Source: an uncultured Armatimonadota bacterium
Lineage (GTDB): Bacteria > Armatimonadota > UBA5829 > DTJY01
DNA: 18,792 nucleotides
Reading direction: 5' to 3'
Assembly (NCBI GenBank): GCA_937875395.1
Contig: CALNCU010000090.1
Span: 1 to 18,792, forward strand
Shown here: positions 7,205-13,337 of the stretch, in pieces
Numbering within the stretch: the stretch's first letter is position 1
Layout: each line of letters opens with the position of its first letter
Notes under the pieces: model-generated
Database searches by the model: none
The model's input: only the letters and a program-made list of their open reading frames with translations
What the model was told of the DNA's origin: nothing
Translations under genes and position numbers: made by a program

Positions 7205-7978
7205 ATGTTAGCACGCAGAAAAGGCGCAACATCCGAACTGGTTGCAAGCGATGCAGAAGCGTTATTCGCCGAGTTTGCCAGAACCCGGGACTCAAAAATC
7301 AGGAATCGTCTGGTTGAGATGCACCAGAACCTGGTACGGTTTCTGGCCGGCAAGTTTGTGAACCGGGGCGAACCTATAGAAGACCTTGTGCAGGTAGGCA
7401 CAATAGGCCTTATAAACGCCATAGACCGGTTTGATCCAGAGCGGGGAACCAAGTTCTCAACATACGCCACCCCCACAATAGTGGGCGAAATCCGCCGCCA
7501 CTTCCGCGATAAAGCCTGGAGCCTTAAGGTTCCGCGCCGGCTGCAGGAACTCAACCTGGCAGCAAACAAGGCGGCAGAGCAGCTCTCCCAGAAACTAGGG
7601 AGATACCCCACTATACAGGAGATTGCCAAACAGGTGGATGCCTCAGAAGAAGAGACTCTGGAGGCAATTGAGCTTGGAAACGCTTACGATACGGTCTCCC
7701 TGGATACCAAGCTTGCATACGAAGGGGAATCGGCACCCCTCATCCTGTCTGAGTTTGTAGGCGAACAGGACTGCTCGCTTGAAAACCTGGAAAAATACGG
7801 CGATCTTAACCAGGCAATGGAATGCCTGGAACAAAGGGAGAGAAGCATAATCTACCTCCGTTTCTTTAAGGACATGTCCCAGACAGAGGTGGCAAACAAG
7901 CTTAATATCTCCCAGATGCACGTCTCCCGCCTTCAACAAAAGGCGCTGAAACGGTTGAAGGAACTCCTCTCAGAATAA
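7205..7978 (+). CDS. sigB: SigB/SigF/SigG-family RNA polymerase sigma factor
   Basis: This group 3 sigma factor, released by RsbV/RsbW partner switching, directs stress or development promoters. The 257-aa protein has region 2 (about residues 35-100: LVRFLAGKF, EDLVQVGTIGLINAIDRFDPERG, KFSTYATPTIVGEIRRHFRD), region 3 (about 100-185: VPRRLQEL, PTIQEIAKQVDASEEETLEAI) and region 4 (about 205-255: LEQRERSIIYLRFFKDMSQTEVANKLNISQMHVSRLQQKALKRLKELL). IRRHFRDKAW and QMHVSRLQ are hallmarks of the SigB/F/G subfamily. ATG 7205 lies 5 nt after the rsbW stop, so the three genes form one unit. The targets are unknown; the adjacent ytxGH-like pair is an obvious candidate. Confidence 0.95.
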   Translation: MLARRKGATSELVASDAEALFAEFARTRDSKIRNRLVEMHQNLVRFLAGKFVNRGEPIEDLVQVGTIGLINAIDRFDPERGTKFSTYATPTIVGEIRRHFRDKAWSLKVPRRLQELNLAANKAAEQLSQKLGRYPTIQEIAKQVDASEEETLEAIELGNAYDTVSLDTKLAYEGESAPLILSEFVGEQDCSLENLEKYGDLNQAMECLEQRERSIIYLRFFKDMSQTEVANKLNISQMHVSRLQQKALKRLKELLSE

Positions 7979-8020
7979 CAAAACAAGGAATACCGGCCCC
8001 AAAGCTGGAATAAAAGCATA

Positions 8021-8064
8021 GTAACCGCGGCGCGCCCTTAAAACCCGGCACGCCGCAGTGTTAC
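8021..8064 (+). terminator. Long hairpin after the sigB gene
   Basis: GTAAC-c-GCGGCGcGCC pairs with GGCaCGCCGC-agt-GTTAC, with one C-A mismatch and a small bulge. It lies 42 nt after the sigma factor stop and is the only strong structure in the 174-bp gap. There is no T-run, so termination is inferred from position and stability only. Confidence 0.5.
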
Positions 8065-8152
8065 CATGTTAACCATGGGATAATACATTGGCCCGCAAGC
8101 GCGAAGCCCTGTTTTCTGGTAATACTTTAGTAGATATGAGGTATCCTCTGTT

Positions 8153-9271
8153 ATGAAACACCGCCATCAGATTATTGCCTTCACCCTGGCAGCGGCAGCC
8201 CTGCTTGTGTTTCTGTATATGGTTAGAACAATACTCCCGCCGTTTGCAATTGCCTTTGTAATTGCGTGGCTGCTTGACCCGCTGCTTAAATACCTTCACA
8301 AAAGAGGATGCCCACGGGAGCTTGCAATAGCCGGAATCTTTCTAATGTTTGCAGGGTTGTGCACGCTTGCCATAGTCTTTCTTGTGCCGCCCTTTATAGT
8401 TCAGGCGCAAGACCTGGCTGATGACTTTCCGGGATACCTTGCGCAGATGAACAAATTTGGCAGCAACCTTGTCAACTCTCATCACAGCCTGCTTGTACGC
8501 CTGAATATTCCGCTTACAATAGATGATGCATTCGCTCGCTACGGGAGTAATATTACCGGCGCCGTTCAAACCGGTCTCAACTTTTTAACCGCCCTAATCA
8601 AAGAGAACCTGGCGAAGCTGCTCTGGCTCATATTAATACCGCTTGTAGGAATCTACCTGCTAAACTACATGGACAGCATCCGCAAAAAAGCCCCTATATT
8701 TCTGCCGCCCGTATGGAGGGAGAGCATAGTTGGAGTATCCTCCAAGATGGGAGGCATCTTCAGCGCATATATACGTGGACTTATCCTTGTCTCTGCGCTC
8801 TACGGCATTGCAACCGGGCTGATATTAACGCTATTGGGGGTAAAGTATGCCGTAATAATTGGGATTATGGCCGGAATCCTCTCCGTCATCCCCTATCTTG
8901 GCTCCATAGTCACCACAACGGTAATCTTTCTGGTAAGCCTGGCATCGTTTGATGGGGCCGTGGGGCGCTCCGTGGTGGTAACACTGGTAACGCTTGGAAT
9001 AAACCAGGCGTTCGATAACATAGTAACGCCCAAAATACTGGGGAAATCCGTGGGGTTGAACCCGCTTGTAAGCCTCTTTGCACTTATGGCAGGCGGGCAC
9101 CTCTTTGGTCTTATGGGGATGATTCTGGCTGTGCCGGCAGCGGCATGCATCCAGGAGATAATACTGGGCTTCTACCCGGAGCTTAGAAAAACCTCAGCGC
9201 AAGAAAAAATCCATAAGGATGATGCACCCAAGGCTACTCCACGTACACCCGTGGAATCAGGCTTGAAGTAG
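8153..9271 (+). CDS. AI-2E family transporter (TqsA/YdiK/PerM-like permease)
   Basis: This 372-aa polytopic inner-membrane protein belongs to the AI-2E exporter superfamily, whose members are variously proposed to export autoinducer-2 or to act as Na+(Li+)/H+ antiporters. The N-terminal pair of membrane segments (LAAAALLVFLYMVRTILPPFAIAFVIAWLLDPLLKYL) is typical, with the P-P-F-x-I-A-F-x-x-A-W-L-L-D-P pattern. The C-terminal block has GLILTLLGVKYAVIIGIMAG, SVIPYLGSI, NQAFDNIVTPKILGKSVGLNPL and GLMGMILAVPAAA, all family signatures. GAGG at 8138-8141 lies 11 nt before ATG 8153 within a small GAGG-tat-CCTC inverted repeat. The last 38 bp overlap the convergent alr gene. The substrate cannot be told from sequence. 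Confidence 0.9.
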   Translation: MKHRHQIIAFTLAAAALLVFLYMVRTILPPFAIAFVIAWLLDPLLKYLHKRGCPRELAIAGIFLMFAGLCTLAIVFLVPPFIVQAQDLADDFPGYLAQMNKFGSNLVNSHHSLLVRLNIPLTIDDAFARYGSNITGAVQTGLNFLTALIKENLAKLLWLILIPLVGIYLLNYMDSIRKKAPIFLPPVWRESIVGVSSKMGGIFSAYIRGLILVSALYGIATGLILTLLGVKYAVIIGIMAGILSVIPYLGSIVTTTVIFLVSLASFDGAVGRSVVVTLVTLGINQAFDNIVTPKILGKSVGLNPLVSLFALMAGGHLFGLMGMILAVPAAACIQEIILGFYPELRKTSAQEKIHKDDAPKATPRTPVESGLK

Positions 9272-10355
9272 TGGTGCGCCGGGCGGGAATTATTACCTCA
9301 TCGCCCACCTTTGCGCCGGGGATATCCGTCACATCTATAGAGCACATCTGCATTGAGATCCTGCCTATAACAGGCGACCTCTGCCCGTTTACAACCACAT
9401 GCGGGGCCGAAGGTTTGCGCAGCACCTTCTCTGCAACCACCCTTATGGGAGAGAGCATGCGCCGGGCCACGCTCTCCGGCATAACCGTAAACCCATCGGA
9501 ATACCCCACGGCAATTATGGCAGCCCGTGTAGGACGGGATGCCGACCACTCGCCGCCATACCCCACCCCGGTTCCTGCAGATAGCTTACGCACGGCAACT
9601 ATCCGCGACTTAAGCGTCCAGGTCTCCTTTAACTCCGGCCTTACAGCAAGATGGCTGCCGGGGTACTGCCCGTACAGAATGGTACCGGCGCGCACCATAT
9701 CATACCGGGCGTCCGGCAGATTAAGTATGGCTGCGCTGCCGGATGCATGGCAGAGACCCGTGGGCATATCCTTTGATTCCAGAAGTTCCACAAGCTGGGA
9801 GAACTGTTTGTTCTGTTCGTTTGCATGAAACAGGTTTTTTGCGGCGGCATTGGCAAAGTGCGTATAGACACCGGCAATATCCACTCCGCTCATCCTGAGC
9901 AGGCTGTATAAAAAGCTGGGGCACTCTTCAGGCATAACGCCCAGCCGGCCCATGCCCGTATCTACCTTTATGTGCACCATCGCCCGCTTGCCGCACCTGG
10001 CAACACATTCAGAGACGGCTGCCGCCATATCAAGGTTAAAGACCGTAATATCCAGATCGTTAATCAGCGCTTCCTCAATCTGGTCTGGGAGGAGCGGGGA
10101 AAAGACAAGCATGGGGGTGGAAACTCCGGCGCGCCTAATCTCCAGTCCCTCTTCCAGAGTGGTCACGCCCAGGTACTGAACCCCGGCGGCTGCAAGCGCC
10201 CGGGCAACCGGAACCGCGCCGTGCCCGTATGCATCTGCCTTCACCACTGCAAGTATGCGCACCTTTGGCCCTACAAGCAGGCGCACCTGCTGAAGATTGT
10301 GCCTCAAGGCCCCAAGGTCTACCTCAACCCAGGATGTAAGCCCTTCTGTTTTCAT
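9234..10355 (-). CDS. alr: Alanine racemase
   Basis: This PLP-dependent cytoplasmic enzyme interconverts L- and D-alanine, supplying D-Ala for peptidoglycan. The 373-aa protein has the PLP lysine K39 in VVKADAYGHG at the start of the N-terminal barrel. The second catalytic base is Y266 in GVGYGGEW, at the C-terminal beta domain. HIKVDTGMGRLG, CHASGSAA and GRISMQMCSIDVTD are also family landmarks. Length is normal. ATG 10355 follows ACGGGGTAGCT, and the gap to the upstream M14 stop is only 17 bp, so it is the last gene of the femAB-M14-alr unit. The 3' end runs 38 bp into the convergent AI-2E gene, and no terminator is visible there. Confidence 0.96.
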   Translation of the reverse strand: MKTEGLTSWVEVDLGALRHNLQQVRLLVGPKVRILAVVKADAYGHGAVPVARALAAAGVQYLGVTTLEEGLEIRRAGVSTPMLVFSPLLPDQIEEALINDLDITVFNLDMAAAVSECVARCGKRAMVHIKVDTGMGRLGVMPEECPSFLYSLLRMSGVDIAGVYTHFANAAAKNLFHANEQNKQFSQLVELLESKDMPTGLCHASGSAAILNLPDARYDMVRAGTILYGQYPGSHLAVRPELKETWTLKSRIVAVRKLSAGTGVGYGGEWSASRPTRAAIIAVGYSDGFTVMPESVARRMLSPIRVVAEKVLRKPSAPHVVVNGQRSPVIGRISMQMCSIDVTDIPGAKVGDEVIIPARRTTTSSLIPRVYVE

Positions 10356-10372
10356 AGCTACCCCGTTCCAAT

Positions 10373-11401
10373 TTACTGTTGTTGCTCAATCTTTATTTCT
10401 ATGCCGCCGGATGATTTATCTGCCGCCGGCTCTACCTTTACAGGCGGCTGTTGATTCTTCTTTGCCGGTTTCTTTCCGCGGGAGGCCACGTTGTACTTTC
10501 TGGCATAGTAATCTGCTATGCGCGCCTCAAGCTCGCCCTGCTGCCCGGCAAGGTACTTGGCAACCGTCATGGCGCCTATTACGTGCAGTTCCATCCTGTA
10601 TGCAAGCTGATACTTGCGCGCTCCGGCCTGGCGGGTTTCAAGGAGCAGGGTCTTTAGCCCCTCACGTATGGGGAAGTACCTGTGCGCCAGGCGCGCCGGT
10701 GCACGGTCGTTTATGCGTACAGACCTTACAGCCATGTCGTGAGTGTGTAGCATGCCTACCACAAGGTTCTGCAGGATGGTAGTCTCTTTTACTACACCAT
10801 CTGTTGCGCCGCAGAGCGCGCCTGCGCTCTCTATAAAGTCGCCCGTGCGGTTGCCGGGGCTCAGCTCATGCATATCCAGAAGCACATCCGGGGCGGCGGC
10901 ATCTATGGCGGCCCACACGCACCTGGTCTCCGGCTGGGAGAGATTTATCCAATCCCTGTTTAAATCTGCGCCGTTTGCGTTTTTACGCCGGAAGGCATCT
11001 GCGCCGTCAGGGTTCACCATGGGCACAAAGTAGAACGAGACTTTAGATAGTATATCCGCCACATCCTGATCTTCCAATACTGCCAGGCGGCTTATAAGCC
11101 TTAGCATAGCTTCCGTGGTGGCTGGCTCATCTCCATGCTGCCGGCAGATTATAAAGAGGCGTTTTTTAGATTCCTCCGGCACAGCAGGGTCTGTAATTAT
11201 AACAAGCGGTATATCCCTCCCCTTAACAGAGGTGCCAATATTTACCACGCTTACGCGCCCTGCATTTGCATCTTTTTTACTAAGAAGAGCCAGCTGTGCC
11301 ATCATCTTCTTGTGAGAAGTAAGGGTAGCGGCAGAGACATTGGCACTAAAAAGCACCAGTATTGATAACAAAACAGCAATTCTAATTACCGGGTGTTTCA
11401 T
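10373..11401 (-). CDS. Secreted M14-family zinc carboxypeptidase
   Basis: This is a predicted exported metallopeptidase of 342 aa. A signal peptide is clear (MKHPVIRIAVLLSILVLFSA, cleavage near A24/A25). The M14 zinc ligands are H89 and E92 in RQHGDEP and H178 in LLDMHELSPGN; the catalytic glutamate is E255 in LLLETRQ. NPDGADAFRRKNANGADLNRDW carries the substrate-binding N-R motif. The C-terminal tail is Lys/Pro/Gln rich (KKPAKKNQQPP) and may contact the wall. I chose ATG 11401 because AGGAAGG lies 5 nt upstream and the signal peptide starts there; a longer TTG frame from 11428 overlaps femAB. Between a FemAB gene and alr, a role in trimming peptidoglycan peptides is likely. The substrate is inferred. 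Confidence 0.88.
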   Translation of the reverse strand: MKHPVIRIAVLLSILVLFSANVSAATLTSHKKMMAQLALLSKKDANAGRVSVVNIGTSVKGRDIPLVIITDPAVPEESKKRLFIICRQHGDEPATTEAMLRLISRLAVLEDQDVADILSKVSFYFVPMVNPDGADAFRRKNANGADLNRDWINLSQPETRCVWAAIDAAAPDVLLDMHELSPGNRTGDFIESAGALCGATDGVVKETTILQNLVVGMLHTHDMAVRSVRINDRAPARLAHRYFPIREGLKTLLLETRQAGARKYQLAYRMELHVIGAMTVAKYLAGQQGELEARIADYYARKYNVASRGKKPAKKNQQPPVKVEPAADKSSGGIEIKIEQQQ

Positions 11402-11424
11402 GGGACCTTCCTGAAGAGTAAATT

Positions 11425-12522
11425 TCAAAGGTCGCCGGATGCTCCACGCTTTTTGTTGCGCCGCCTAAGCAATTTAAGAAAGGCCGATATTTTTGGCTTA
11501 CCCACTGTCCATGCCCAGTACCAGGCCGGGGAGAGCGGCAGATCAAACTCGCCTATATACTCCACAAACTTGGCGCCGAAGCCTTCCTTGAACCTGTTGA
11601 GCCCGCTTAGGTGATCATCCGACGATTGCTCCCTGTTTTGTGATACCCCCCGGAAATCATACCATACGCATCCCGATTCTTTTGCCCATTCTATCATGCG
11701 CCACTGCATAAGGTGGTTTGGCATTACGTTGCGGTACTGGTTGCTTGAGGCTCCGTATGTGTACCAGCATTTATCGCCAAAGAGATATGAAATAGCGCCG
11801 GCGATCGGTTTTCCTTCGTACTCTGTAAGAAAGAGCTTCATATAACCCTGTGGAACAAGCATATCCCACATCTTCTCATAGTAGCTGATATCCCTTACCA
11901 GAAACTTATCGCGTGTTGCGGTTTCAAGCAGGATATTGTAAAAAATACGCAGATCGTCCTTTGTGCAGTCGGAGCGCACGGTGACGCCCTTCCGCTCTGC
12001 CAGGCGGATATTGTAACGCCACTTGGGTTTACAGGCGGCAAGAACATCCTCCAGGGAGGGGGTAAGGTTAAGCTGCATTACACACCTGGGCTGAACCCCG
12101 CCGAACCCGTCTCCATCTGCAGATTGCACAAAGCCCATCTCTATAAGCGCCTTTGCGACATCCTGGTTTTCCAGAAGTACAGGAGGGTCTATTTTAAGAA
12201 GGATGGCCCCCTCTCTTCTTGCACGCTCTTTAACCGCATCAATGAGCGTGGAGAGGACTTTGCGGTTGCTAAAATCACATACCGGGCCTCTGGGAGCGTA
12301 AAAGATACATTTCTTCATTTTAGGAAGTTTGCGCTTTAGAATAGAGATTGCGCCCACTATTTGGCCGCCCTCCTCTACTGCCAGGCGTATGGGCTGCCAA
12401 CCGCCGCTTGCCTGCTTTAAATCTCCCCACTCCACAGACTGAAGCAGGTCTCCCTCCTTGTGCCAGGCCACAAACTGGTTCCACTGCTCCCTGCCGTCAC
12501 TTGTAATTTCCCTAACCTGCAA
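11425..12522 (-). CDS. FemAB/FemX-family peptidyltransferase-like protein (GNAT fold)
   Basis: FemAB proteins transfer amino acids from aminoacyl-tRNA to the stem peptide of lipid II, building peptidoglycan cross-bridges. The 365-aa protein has the two-GNAT-domain pattern: an N-terminal WNQFV...LLQSVEWGDLK...GWQPIRLAV start, APRGPVCDF, then KPKWRYNIRLAERKGVTV in the middle. The second domain has YMKLFLTEYEGKPIAGAISYLFGDKCWYTYGAS and PNHLMQWRMIEWAKESGCVWYDFRG, standard FemAB/methicillin-resistance family blocks. The start is TTG 12522 with a strong GGGGGAG just upstream. It leads a tight operon with the M14 peptidase (23-bp gap) and alr. Some members act in exopolysaccharide export rather than cell wall synthesis; the context favours the wall. 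Confidence 0.88.
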   Translation of the reverse strand: MQVREITSDGREQWNQFVAWHKEGDLLQSVEWGDLKQASGGWQPIRLAVEEGGQIVGAISILKRKLPKMKKCIFYAPRGPVCDFSNRKVLSTLIDAVKERARREGAILLKIDPPVLLENQDVAKALIEMGFVQSADGDGFGGVQPRCVMQLNLTPSLEDVLAACKPKWRYNIRLAERKGVTVRSDCTKDDLRIFYNILLETATRDKFLVRDISYYEKMWDMLVPQGYMKLFLTEYEGKPIAGAISYLFGDKCWYTYGASSNQYRNVMPNHLMQWRMIEWAKESGCVWYDFRGVSQNREQSSDDHLSGLNRFKEGFGAKFVEYIGEFDLPLSPAWYWAWTVGKPKISAFLKLLRRRNKKRGASGDL

Positions 12523-12663
12523 TTAACTCCCCCTTATATTCATCTGGGAGAATTCTAGCACGTCTCCCTGCCTGTGTAAATAGCTCTTGCAGCCAAGCCG
12601 TCAGCCGCATCCCCCTAATCCAGCGTCCGAGTATAGAAAAAAGTTTTAAGGATGTTTTATATA

Positions 12664-12942
12664 TGAAAGCCCGGGGTAGAATACGGGTGTACCCGAAAGT
12701 GCCCCCGGTACAAAGTTTGCCAGGCAGAAATTACTAGCCTTGCATTTTGAACCTTATTGGAAACGATAATGGAACTGAATGGCAAGGTTGTCCGTAGGGA
12801 ACCCTAACCTTCATATAAAAGTAATTTTATATGGGGCGGTAAGGAGACCGAAGGGCACATCGCGATACGAAAACGCCGTCACCTGCCTACGCGATAGCAT
12901 CAAGAGGCAAGGAGCGTCGTGTAAGTTAAACGATGATGTAAT
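12664..12942 (+). ncRNA. Candidate structured RNA, group II intron domain-I-like
   Basis: This roughly 280-nt stretch ends in an intrinsic terminator on the plus strand. It opens with a nested hairpin: CCGGGG (about 12671) with CCCCGG, enclosing CGGGT-gt-ACCCG. AGGCAGAAATTACTAGCC, GCAAGGTTGTCCGTAG and ATCAAGAGGCAAGG follow in that order. From memory, these resemble in order the domain-I signatures of bacterial group II introns (AAGGC.GAA...TAGC, GCAAGGGTGTCC, ATAAGAGGC). CATATAAAA-GTAA-TTTTATATG near 12812-12833 is a perfect 9-bp hairpin with a GNRA loop. ATCGCG/CGCGAT and GTAGG/CCTAC give further pairing. No reverse transcriptase and no domain V is found, so this would be a remnant or an unrelated RNA. 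Confidence 0.35.
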
Positions 12943-12962
12943 AAAGTGCCTGGCACTTTTTT
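12943..12962 (+). terminator. Intrinsic terminator inside the 12523-13337 gap
   Basis: AAAGTG, loop CCTGG, CACTTT followed by three more T form a 6-bp hairpin with a six-base T-run. It fits plus-strand termination and no plus-strand protein gene ends here, which supports a non-coding transcript upstream. The reverse strand also has A/T next to the stem, so bidirectional action is possible. Confidence 0.6.
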
Positions 12963-13161
12963 GTCTGCAAAAAGCAAGCGCATGCAGAGCAGGCATCCCT
13001 GCATTGACCCATAAATATGAAACGGGGCCCGCAGAAAGCGAACCCCGCTAAAGGTGAACTGACCAGAGGGCCCAGTTCATGACCCGAAGGCTAAAACAGC
13101 TAGCCCTCCGTATCACCTCGTTGACTATAATCCATGTAGCCACCACCTCCCGACGTCAGTC

Positions 13162-13207
13162 TTTGGTGTCACCATGCACCGGCATAGTGCAATTTAATGA
13201 TACCAAA
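13162..13207. other. Two-tier hairpin in the gap downstream of the DUF4091 gene
   Basis: TTTGGTGTCA (13162-13171) pairs over 10 bp with TGATACCAAA (13198-13207), with one G-T wobble on the plus strand. Inside it TGCAC (13175-13179) pairs with GTGCA (13187-13191). A wobble on one strand becomes an A-C mismatch on the other, which favours a plus-strand RNA. No T-run follows. Confidence 0.5.
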
Positions 13208-13337
13208 GGATTGACACACCGTCAAGTTCAGGCGGGTGAAATTTGGATAAACGGCAGAAGAGCGGGCCATGAACGGTATTCCAATATCAACTACTCCTGC
13301 ATATAAGTCTTAATCTATGTAATAACCGAAGCCTTTG

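Larger units (their letters stand above)
12523..13337. other. 815-bp gene-free stretch rich in inverted repeats
   Basis: The short open frames here do not look like proteins: no good ribosome-binding sites, biased composition or recognisable motifs. Structure is dense instead. Besides the RNA-like region and terminator listed separately, CGGGG/CCCCG (13023-13027/13043-13047), GTGAACTG/CAGTTCAT (13054-13061/13073-13080), GGCTA/TAGCC (13089-13093/13101-13105) and TTGAC/GTCAA (13211-13215/13221-13225) can each form a hairpin. Any promoter of the minus-strand FemAB operon must lie near 12523-12600. No clear terminator for the DUF4091 gene is seen at its 3' side. Confidence 0.6.

Noticed and set aside
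9271..9828. 185-codon plus-strand frame opposite alr
   Set aside because: It is a shadow of alr, which carries its catalytic Lys and Tyr; the plus frame has no family features.
2882..12687. A 12-bp match (CCCGTATTCTAC) between the 6S RNA and, inverted, the structured gap near 12676
   Set aside because: In a window of this size many 12-bp matches are expected by chance, and the flanks do not extend the similarity.
12664..12942. RNase P RNA, tmRNA or SRP RNA in the 12.7-kb gap
   Set aside because: None of the universal cores was found: no GAGGAAAGTCC, no tmRNA ends or tag ending in ALAA, and no GGAAGGAAGCAGCC-like SRP loop on either strand.
12779..13306. Two short plus-strand open frames (12779-13051 and 13079-13306)
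   Set aside because: There is no recognisable protein pattern or good start context, and both cross strong hairpins and the terminator at 12943-12962. They are better explained as chance frames in a structured non-coding region.
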